Positions 1 through 4,185 of a stretch of DNA of 7,233 bases are shown one piece after another; the first letter of the stretch is position 1; every line of letters starts with the position of its first letter. The position numbers and the translations under genes are program-made. This stretch comes from Lachnospiraceae bacterium (GTDB lineage Bacteria; Bacillota; Clostridia; Lachnospirales; Lachnospiraceae), in the NCBI GenBank assembly GCA_014804565.1, contig JAAUZN010000030.1, forward strand, positions 11,982 through 19,214, written 5' to 3'. The notes under the pieces are model-generated. The model made no database searches and was not told the origin of the DNA. It saw nothing but the letters and a program-made list of their open reading frames with translations.

Positions 1-653
1 TTCTCGTCAGCAATGATTTTCTTTTCCTGCTCTAAAATGGTCGCCTGCAGAGCCGCCCCGTTATAAGACCAGCCCGCCTTTTTGTCCTCGATCTTTTTAT
101 TGATCTCCTTCAACAGATTTTCATTGTCCTCAATCTGCTGATCCAGCACAGCAAGATTTGTGGTCGCCTCAGACAGATCTGCTATGTACTGATTGTCCTT
201 GTGCAAAGAGCTTTCATAGCCGCCCTCATTGGAAGCCATTTTATATTCCGCCTCCTGTCTGGTCTCCGTCAGCCCTTTCTCATCAAAAGTGAGCAGCACA
301 TCCCCCTTCTTCACGGTATCGCCTGCAGCCACCTTCACCTCGCCCACAGACACAGACACCGGTGCAAAATAGGTCTTCGTCTCATCGCTCTTTACCGTAC
401 CGCCGGTGCTCAAAACCTGCTCTACATCCCCCACCGTGGCCGCCACTGTAGTCACCATCGGAGCCGAATTCTTCGCTGCCAAAGAATTTCTCACAAAAAA
501 TGCCGCGATCAGAGCCACTACCACACCCGCGATCACACGCCGTCTGATCTTCTTCTTTTTCTCCTTATCCACGGGGGTCTTTTCCTTTTTCGGCATCATC
601 TCCGTAATGTCCGTATTCTCTGCCTTATTCTTCGCTTTCCCAAACATTTTCAT
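1..653 (-). CDS. Membrane-fusion (periplasmic-adaptor-like) subunit of an ABC exporter, 3' end beyond window
   Basis: The first 217 codons of an adaptor of the HlyD/MacA/YknX type are visible; the gene runs off the left edge. Residues 1-39 are charged and cytoplasmic (lysine/arginine-rich at 22-39), and one membrane anchor lies at about 40-54. Residues 98-124 form a biotinyl-lipoyl-like half-motif (VAAGDTVKKGDVLLTFD). Residues from about 130 onward are the rising arm of a coiled-coil hairpin rich in Glu, Gln and Lys. In this family the adaptor anchors in the membrane and links the exporter to the outside. The ATG at 653 sits three bases after GGAGG, or six after an overlapping GAGG; a second in-frame ATG at 647 has nine-base spacing from GGAGG and could be the true start. 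The gene overlaps the upstream ATPase by 29 nt, implying translational coupling. Substrate is unknown. Confidence 0.88.
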   Translation of the reverse strand, partial: MKMFGKAKNKAENTDITEMMPKKEKTPVDKEKKKKIRRRVIAGVVVALIAAFFVRNSLAAKNSAPMVTTVAATVGDVEQVLSTGGTVKSDETKTYFAPVSVSVGEVKVAAGDTVKKGDVLLTFDEKGLTETRQEAEYKMASNEGGYESSLHKDNQYIADLSEATTNLAVLDQQIEDNENLLKEINKKIEDKKAGWSYNGAALQATILEQEKKIIADE

Positions 654-1326
654 AATCCTCCTCAATTTTTCCGTCCATTATTTTGATCACCCGCTTTGCT
701 CTTGCCGCAATCTCATTGTCATGGGTGATCAGGATCACCGTCCTGCCCTCCTCGTGGAGTCCCCGCAGAATATCCATGATCTCTCTGGTAGAGTTGGAAT
801 CCAGGTTGCCCGTAGGCTCGTCTGCCAGAATGATGGGCGGCGCCTGTGCAATGGCTCTGGCGATGGCAACCCTCTGCTGCTGTCCGCCGGACATTTCCGA
901 TGGCTTATGGGTCTTACGCTGAGCAAGCCCCACCTTGTCCAGAGCTTTCTCCGAAAGCTCCATGCGCTCCTTCTTACCCACGCCGCGATAGATCAGGGGC
1001 AGCTCTACATTTTCTACTGCCGTCAGGCTGGGAATCAGGTTAAAGCCCTGAAAGATAAAACCGATCTCCTGATTGCGGATATCCGACAGCTCGTCATCCG
1101 ACATACTGCCCACATCGTGTCCGTGCAGGAAATAACTCCCGCTGGTGGGAACGTCCAGACAGCCGAGCATATTCATCAGAGTAGATTTTCCGGAACCGGA
1201 GTGCCCGATGATAGCCACAAACTCTCCCTTCCCGATGGTCAGGCTCACATGATCCAGCGCCTTCACCTCATTTTCCCCGGGATTGTAAATCTTGCAGATA
1301 TCCCGAATCTCCACCAATGTTTCCAT
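625..1326 (-). CDS. ABC transporter ATP-binding protein, MacB/LolD/YknY type
   Basis: This stand-alone nucleotide-binding subunit of 233 aa hydrolyses ATP to drive an exporter of the MacB/LolCDE superfamily. The sequence shows Walker A GHSGSGKST (41-49), Q-loop Gln93 in FIFQGFNLIP, signature MSGGQ (145-149), Walker B IILADE (165-170) and switch His202. The D-loop motif GNLDS and the phrase ADEPTGNLDS are typical of this subfamily. I chose the ATG at 1326, preceded by a purine-rich GGGAGAGGAAAG; an in-frame TTG at 1356 would add ten residues but lacks support. The stop lies inside the next gene, the membrane-fusion adaptor. ATPase plus adaptor without a fused membrane domain implies a separate FtsX-like permease, probably past the left edge. 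Substrate cannot be told; related Firmicutes systems export antimicrobial peptides or protect the envelope. Confidence 0.93.
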   Translation of the reverse strand: METLVEIRDICKIYNPGENEVKALDHVSLTIGKGEFVAIIGHSGSGKSTLMNMLGCLDVPTSGSYFLHGHDVGSMSDDELSDIRNQEIGFIFQGFNLIPSLTAVENVELPLIYRGVGKKERMELSEKALDKVGLAQRKTHKPSEMSGGQQQRVAIARAIAQAPPIILADEPTGNLDSNSTREIMDILRGLHEEGRTVILITHDNEIAARAKRVIKIMDGKIEEDYENVWESEE

Positions 1327-1443
1327 AGATAATTCTTTCCTCTCCCTTTCTGTCAATTTATCAGATTTATGTATTGTCCCTTTCCTCTGTAAATCTATAA
1401 CGAAACAGGCCCGAATTTGTCTCCACCTGTTTTCACTTCTCCC

Positions 1444-1497
1444 ATAATATCGCCCTTTTCTTAAAAGAATCGCAGGAAAATCTTAAGGCAATCTTAA
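1444..1497 (-). promoter_or_regulatory. Candidate OmpR-family-regulated promoter with 11-bp phased TTAAGA repeats
   Basis: On the plus strand TCTTAA occurs at 1459, 1481 and 1492, and a degenerate copy (TCGCAG) at 1470 fills the missing 11-bp step. Read on the minus strand this is TTTAAG-N5-CTTAAG, the form of OmpR/PhoB-family response-regulator sites; CiaR of streptococci uses a similar NTTAAG-N5-WTTAAG. A -10-like TATTAT lies at 1444-1449 and the expected -35 position (about 1467-1472) has a poor consensus, as in activator-dependent promoters. Transcription would start near 1437, giving a leader of about 110 nt for the ATPase gene. The regulator gene is not in the window, and no experiment supports the site. 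Confidence 0.45.
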
Positions 1498-1505
1498 ATT
1501 CAGCA

Positions 1506-1550
1506 ATCGAGCGTCCGCACGCTCGATCTGAGAGAATGCTGCGCATTCTC
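1506..1550. repeat. Two adjacent perfect hairpins (REP-like palindromes)
   Basis: The first hairpin pairs ATCGAGCGT (1506-1514) with ACGCTCGAT (1519-1527) around a 4-base loop. The second pairs GAGAATGC (1532-1539) with GCATTCTC (1543-1550) around a 3-base loop. Both are perfect, GC-rich and separated by four bases, and neither is followed by a T-tract, so they are not simple terminators. They lie within the leader of any transcript starting at 1572 or 1660. Their form suggests a dispersed palindromic repeat, but copy number cannot be judged from this window. Confidence 0.55.
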
Positions 1551-1578
1551 CTTCGAGGTTTTACCTTGTGGCACTTTC

Positions 1579-1622
1579 ATTGTATCATCTAAATATTACA
1601 GGAAGCTTACAGAAAGCTTACA
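1579..1622 (-). promoter_or_regulatory. Candidate activator-dependent promoter with three TGTAA repeats at 11-bp period
   Basis: Plus-strand TTACA occurs exactly at 1596, 1607 and 1618; on the minus strand this reads as three TGTAA half-sites spaced by 11 bp. This is the tandem arrangement bound by OmpR-family dimers, and resembles the WalR-type TGTWAH-N5-TGTWAH pattern. Just downstream on the minus strand is an extended -10, TGATACAAT (1579-1587), with no good -35; the last repeat sits next to the expected -35. Transcription would start near 1572 towards the ATPase gene. Repeat spacing is directly visible; the regulator is inferred. Confidence 0.45.
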
Positions 1623-1643
1623 ATTACGTTATATATCACACCA

Positions 1644-1694
1644 TTGACGCAAACTGTATATGTACTATTATATACAGTATATACAGTTTGTCAA
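1644..1694. promoter_or_regulatory. Symmetric dyad with promoter boxes on both strands
   Basis: Twelve-base perfect inverted arms CAAACTGTATAT (1650-1661) and ATATACAGTTTG (1679-1690) flank the centre; a 9-base tandem copy of the inner arm (ATATACAGT) lies at 1670-1678. On the minus strand TTGACA (1689-1694) and TATAAT (1667-1672) are perfect consensus boxes with a 16-bp spacer, reading towards the exporter genes. On the plus strand TTGACG (1644-1649) and TATTAT (1666-1671) also have a 16-bp spacer. The two -10 boxes overlap almost completely. The ACTGTATAT arms resemble operators of GntR-family (YtrA-like) repressors, which would block both promoters. The minus-strand promoter is well supported by sequence; the plus-strand one and the repressor are inference. 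Confidence 0.6.
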
Positions 1695-1724
1695 TCTATT
1701 TTCCATTGTCTTACTATGTTCCAT

Positions 1725-1846
1725 CGCATAAGCAGACTCGAGATGCTTCGCATCCCTCGTTCGCGTTGCTCGTCAAATGATTCCAGAGACATTCCTGCAT
1801 GCAAGCATGCGTCCTGTCTCTGTCATCATTTTACTCTGCTTATGCG
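1725..1846. other. 122-nt branched inverted-repeat element (three-way junction); repeat or structured RNA
   Basis: Perfect 12-base outer arms CGCATAAGCAGA (1725-1736) and TCTGCTTATGCG (1835-1846) enclose two further hairpins. Hairpin A (1739-1759) pairs CGAG+ATGC with GCAT+CTCG around TTC, with two bulged bases. Hairpin B (1775-1831) pairs AAATGAT with ATCATTT, then, after a 2x2 internal loop, CAGAGACA (1784-1791) with TGTCTCTG (1815-1822), and is capped by a small GCATG/CATGC stem. No protein frame fits. It lies downstream of the ribU terminator and could be transcribed on the plus strand from the dyad promoter. It may be a dispersed repeat, a miniature mobile element or an RNA gene; I cannot distinguish these from one copy. 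Confidence 0.55.
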
Positions 1847-1849
1847 CGC

Positions 1850-1886
1850 AAAAAAATACTACTTTCGCGCGGGAAAGTAGTATTTT
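1850..1886 (-). terminator. Intrinsic terminator of ribU
   Basis: A 14-bp perfect stem (1853-1866 with 1873-1886) with a 6-base loop is followed on the minus strand by a run of seven T residues, four of which lie in the stem. It lies 28 nt beyond the ribU stop codon. The plus-strand side is also T-rich (1883-1886 and 1891-1900), so it may terminate plus-strand transcripts from the opposite direction too. Confidence 0.9.
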
Positions 1887-1913
1887 CGTGGTTTTTCTTT
1901 ATTTTGGGGTCTG

Positions 1914-2696
1914 TCAGGTGTTGCCGGAGCCGGATATCTCGCCGGCCTTTCGTCTCTCCATGACAGGATTCGCGTTTTTCAAAATCGGACTTAGAGGCTT
2001 GTAGATCAGCATAGTCACCCCAGAGGCCGCCACACCCTTGATCACATTGAACGGCGCCACCGCAAAGACTACAAAAGATGTCACACTGTGGATGCTTCCA
2101 TTGATCTGGGTCCCCGCCGCAATAATGGCATCCAGAGGCATCCCGAACAGCTTCGAAAAAGCAGGCAACAGATATATGCCGTTAAAAGCGGATCCAAACA
2201 CAGTCATGACAACCGTGCCCGCCACACAGGCTGCTATGGCTCTCTTTTTCGTCTTCTTAAACAGGTACAGAATTGACGCTGGTAAAATCAGACTACAACC
2301 GATCACAAAATTTGCCAGATCTCCCACGAAGGCCGTACTCGTACCTTTTATCACCAGTTTCAATAAAACCTTACAAAACTCGATCATCACACCCGCCACC
2401 GGGCCGAAGGCAAATGCTCCTACCAAGGCCGGTATCTCAGAAAAATCCAGTTCATAGAAGCCCGGCGCTATAAAAGGAATCGGAAACTCCATCAGAAACA
2501 GGATCACTGCCAACGCTGAAAAAAGACCGATCATCGTGATCTTTCTGGTAGTGAGAATCCGTTCCGCCACCCCATTTCTCTTCTGCACATATTTCTCCGC
2601 CCCGTAGGCGATCAGAAACAGCGCCGCCGCCACACTCAAGCAGACCAGCACAAAAATCATATTGTCCGCAACATTCTGTAATAAACCGTTACCCAT
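1914..2696 (-). CDS. ribU: Riboflavin ECF transporter substrate-binding subunit RibU
   Basis: RibU is the membrane S component that binds riboflavin and works with a shared energy-coupling module (EcfA, EcfA', EcfT) encoded elsewhere. The 260-aa product has membrane segments at about 13-31, 53-74, 87-115, 123-146, 153-180 and 205-234. Family-typical stretches are FYELDFSEIPALVGAFAFGP (80-99), GTSTAFVGDLANF (118-130), YLLPAF (175-180) and APFNVIKG (214-221). The first helix is an N-terminal addition, making the protein longer than the roughly 190-210 aa of well-known RibU proteins. The ATG at 2696 has AAGGAGG nine bases upstream. An FMN riboswitch and its terminator lie in the leader, so expression should fall when FMN is plentiful; this independently supports the substrate. 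The gene forms a single-gene unit closed by a terminator at 1850-1886. Confidence 0.95.
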   Translation of the reverse strand: MGNGLLQNVADNMIFVLVCLSVAAALFLIAYGAEKYVQKRNGVAERILTTRKITMIGLFSALAVILFLMEFPIPFIAPGFYELDFSEIPALVGAFAFGPVAGVMIEFCKVLLKLVIKGTSTAFVGDLANFVIGCSLILPASILYLFKKTKKRAIAACVAGTVVMTVFGSAFNGIYLLPAFSKLFGMPLDAIIAAGTQINGSIHSVTSFVVFAVAPFNVIKGVAASGVTMLIYKPLSPILKNANPVMERRKAGEISGSGNT

Positions 2697-2748
2697 TTTC
2701 TTTTTCCTCCTTAATTAGCTGTAGGGGAAAGTTCTTCTGCCTGCGCAC

Positions 2749-2779
2749 AAAGAAAGCCCCGGAACTACAGTTCCGGGGC
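2749..2779 (-). terminator. Riboswitch-controlled terminator of the ribU leader
   Basis: GCCCCGGAAC and GTTCCGGGGC (2756-2765 and 2770-2779 on the plus strand) form a 10-bp perfect stem with a 4-base loop. On the minus strand it is followed by TTTCTTTG. It lies between the FMN aptamer and the ribU ribosome binding site. Its upstream arm can also pair with the aptamer's 5' strand (2946-2957), which provides the likely antiterminator. Confidence 0.88.
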
Positions 2780-2818
2780 AAATCTGCACAAATAAATGAC
2801 ACGCATGTCACCTATCAT

Positions 2819-2956
2819 TTCTTCTCTCATCCAGACTATACTGTCGGTTTTGGAATTTCACCAAATCAGCCGCCTGTGTCAGCGTGGGTAAACACCTTCA
2901 CATAAGCGGGTCGCGGACTATACCGCCGGTAGGGAATTTCACCCTGCCCCGAAGAA
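2819..2956 (-). promoter_or_regulatory. FMN riboswitch (RFN element) aptamer
   Basis: The minus strand carries the diagnostic conserved segments of the FMN aptamer in order: GGGGCAGGGTGAAATTCCC, ACCGGCGGTATAGTCCGCGA, TTGGTGAAATTCCAAAACCG and ACAGTATAGTCTGGATGAGA. The closing helix P1 pairs TTCTTC (plus 2951-2956) with GAAGAA (plus 2819-2824). The aptamer binds flavin mononucleotide, and binding is expected to favour the terminator at 2749-2779 and reduce ribU transcription. The location directly before a RibU gene is the classic context. Mechanism as transcription termination is inferred from the adjacent terminator. Confidence 0.97.
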
Positions 2957-2967
2957 CTTTTCACTTT

Positions 2968-3013
2968 ATTATATTACCACGACCATCTTACTACGGTCTG
3001 ACCAGCCAGTCAA
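2968..3013 (-). promoter_or_regulatory. Candidate promoter(s) for the riboswitch-ribU transcript
   Basis: Two alternatives are visible. TTGACT (plus 3008-3013) and TAAGAT (plus 2985-2990) have an ideal 17-bp spacer and would start near 2978. A perfect -10, TATAAT (plus 2968-2973), would start near 2961, right at the aptamer's 5' edge, but has no recognisable -35. Either gives a short lead into the aptamer. The TTGACT box lies only about four bases past the stop codon of the upstream gene. Confidence 0.55.
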
Positions 3014-3016
3014 GAC

Positions 3017-3271
3017 TTATTCCATGGATTCTATTTGTTTCGAGTCCTCTATCTCCTTTTTATACATATCTATCACATAAGCCGGACCACTCCACCAGAG
3101 TTTTGATGATTCATCGTATAGCAAGGCACCTGTCCTTGATGCAACAAAATCTTTTAATAATACTGTCGGGTCACAATGCAGATCATTAGCCAACTCCTCA
3201 ACAACCAGTGTGACCATCACATCCACTGCAAACTTTTTTTGCTCCTCCGTAACATCCCTTAATTTTTCCAT
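3017..3271 (-). CDS. Unrecognised 84-aa protein, third gene of the DUF3791/DUF3990 module
   Basis: I do not recognise a named family. The protein is small, acidic at its ends and probably helical: a helix of residues 8-31 (EEQKKFAVDVMVTLVVEEL), a short turn with HCDPT (32-36), a second helix to about 51, then a tryptophan-containing segment LYDESSKLWWSGP (51-63) and a final helix. No signal peptide or membrane segment is seen. The start overlaps the end of the DUF3990 gene by 13 nt in another frame and has only a weak, distant GGAAAG, so translation probably depends on coupling. Its position as last gene of three suggests a role with the enzyme, such as immunity, antitoxin, chaperone or targeting partner. 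The conserved-looking SKLWWSGP segment makes a real gene likely. No clear terminator follows before the ribU promoter. Confidence 0.8.
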   Translation of the reverse strand: MEKLRDVTEEQKKFAVDVMVTLVVEELANDLHCDPTVLLKDFVASRTGALLYDESSKLWWSGPAYVIDMYKKEIEDSKQIESME

Positions 3272-3831
3272 ATCTGCTCACTTTCCACAAATGACAGGCA
3301 TTTTAATCCCGCCTCTGTCCTGAAACAAAACTGATCTTTCAGCCGCTCTGGAATAAGCCTGCCTATACACAAATCATCCGCCTCCTGACTTCCGATTGTG
3401 CCATAAGCTCCTACCAAATAGGTCAGAATAGTAACATTAGTTGCATCATCCGCAATCTTTCCGGCTATTATATCGTACTGTTTCATTTGTTCCACGACAA
3501 CGGGGAAAGTATTTACCTTTCTATGGCCCACGACACAATGCAGCCACTCGGCATTGGCATCATCAAAAATATGTGCCTTTACACCTTCATAATGATGATA
3601 GCAAAAGGTTGAAATCACTCCGTACCCTTGTCTACCATCAATTACCCCCTGAACCTTTGCTTTTTTCAGTGATGTATTGATAAAATTCTCTGCCTGCTCC
3701 TTAGAAGATGTCAAGTAAAAACCTTTTCCAAAATCTTTAGCGTCCACGCACTTTTCCAAATCCGGTTGATTTACTTCGCAGTAACCTCCATGATAGAGAA
3801 GCATACCGTCAGATAATCCTAACATCCACAT
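3259..3831 (-). CDS. DUF3990-family protein, probable ADP-ribosyltransferase-fold enzyme
   Basis: The 190-aa product matches, from memory, the DUF3990 family found in gut Clostridia and placed by fold among ADP-ribosyltransferases (ARTs). Visible ART-like elements are LLYHGGY with His14, FGKGFYLTSSKEQA with Tyr39 (compare GKGIYFA in PARPs) and DQFCFRTE with Gln167 at the usual position of the third catalytic residue. A family-specific EWLHCVVGHRK segment lies near the middle. Such enzymes transfer ADP-ribose from NAD+ to a protein or nucleic acid; target and activity are unknown. There is no signal peptide, so action inside the cell is likely. The ATG at 3831 has AGGGGG four bases upstream; Met10 at 3804 would give the more usual short N-terminus. 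The gene overlaps its upstream DUF3791 partner by 23 nt and its downstream partner by 13 nt. Confidence 0.82.
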   Translation of the reverse strand: MWMLGLSDGMLLYHGGYCEVNQPDLEKCVDAKDFGKGFYLTSSKEQAENFINTSLKKAKVQGVIDGRQGYGVISTFCYHHYEGVKAHIFDDANAEWLHCVVGHRKVNTFPVVVEQMKQYDIIAGKIADDATNVTILTYLVGAYGTIGSQEADDLCIGRLIPERLKDQFCFRTEAGLKCLSFVESEQIWKN

Positions 3832-4042
3832 CTATCCCCCTATTTTTCAATACGGTTTTGATTTCATTAAATACCGCGTCATCACCCTCCATATGAAAAA
3901 CATCATAGCAGTCTTCAATAAATTTTAGTATACCATATTGATCAAACAATAAATTCACCTTTTGAATCGTAGTATGCCACTCTTCCGATGCAAGACGGAT
4001 CAACCGGGTCTGCATAAAAATGATTTCTGCCCTTTCACTCAT
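3809..4042 (-). CDS. DUF3791-family small protein, candidate antitoxin/partner of the DUF3990 enzyme
   Basis: The 77-aa product resembles DUF3791, small helical proteins often encoded directly before DUF3990 genes in Clostridia. The core is YGILKFIEDCYDVFHMEGDD (36-55), preceded by a helix with QTRLIRLASEEW. No DNA-binding motif can be named with confidence and no membrane segment is seen. The ATG at 4042 follows GGGAG with six-base spacing. It is the first gene of the module and its stop lies inside the DUF3990 gene. First position, small size and tight coupling fit an antitoxin or immunity role, which is inference only. The upstream 80 nt before the oppA terminator holds a TATATA -10-like box (about 4081-4086) without a good -35. 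This gene is strongly AT-rich compared with its right-hand neighbours. Confidence 0.8.
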   Translation of the reverse strand: MSERAEIIFMQTRLIRLASEEWHTTIQKVNLLFDQYGILKFIEDCYDVFHMEGDDAVFNEIKTVLKNRGIDVDVRII

Positions 4043-4121
4043 ATCGGTCTCCCTTGCTCTAATGAATATTCCATCTGCCCTATATACTTTTTACGAAATT
4101 CTTAGATTTTATTTTAACATC

Positions 4122-4154
4122 AAAAACCCCCGTTTTCAATGAAAACAGGGGTTC
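4122..4154 (-). terminator. Intrinsic terminator of the opp operon
   Basis: Arms 4125-4137 and 4141-4153 form a 13-bp stem with one G-U pair and a 3-base loop; on the minus strand the stem ends in GGGGG and runs into TTTTT. It lies 32 nt after the oppA stop and separates the peptide importer from the DUF3791/DUF3990 module, which therefore needs its own promoter or readthrough. Confidence 0.92.
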
Positions 4155-4185
4155 TTATCAGTTTTTATCAATTCTTATACAAAAT

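Larger units (their letters stand above)
1327..1913. other. 587-nt gene-free, structure-rich intergenic region
   Basis: No reading frame here has both a ribosome binding site and recognisable protein character. It serves as the promoter region and 5' leader of the exporter genes on its left and the 3' end of ribU on its right. From left to right it holds a phased-repeat promoter (1444-1497), two adjacent hairpins (1506-1550), a second phased-repeat promoter (1579-1622), a symmetric promoter dyad (1644-1694), a branched inverted-repeat element (1725-1846) and a terminator (1850-1886). Its size and density of symmetric sequence are unusual for this compact genome. Confidence 0.8.

Noticed and set aside
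406..1332. A 308-codon open frame on the plus strand across the adaptor and ATPase genes
   Set aside because: It lies antisense to two clear ABC exporter genes, lacks domain character, and is explained by the codon pattern of the minus-strand genes.
1327..1356. TTG start at 1356 extending the ATPase by ten residues
   Set aside because: The ATG at 1326 has a better ribosome binding site and gives the usual N-terminus of the family.
1500..1580. A 26-codon minus-strand frame, a possible leader peptide of the exporter genes
   Set aside because: No ribosome binding site; its ATG falls in the candidate -10 region and most of its codons are made from the two hairpins.
1650..1690. CRISPR-like or tandem repeat array, suggested by repeated ATATACAGT
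   Set aside because: Only two direct copies plus one inverted arm, no spacers, and the pattern is better explained as an operator and promoter.
2974..3010. Possible terminator after the 84-aa gene
   Set aside because: Only 4-5 bp stems (GACC/GGTC, TGAC/GTCA) without a T-tract; more likely promoter sequence for the riboswitch transcript.
2884..3189. Plus-strand frame of 101 codons over the riboswitch
   Set aside because: It is antisense to the FMN aptamer and the end of the 84-aa gene and has no protein character.
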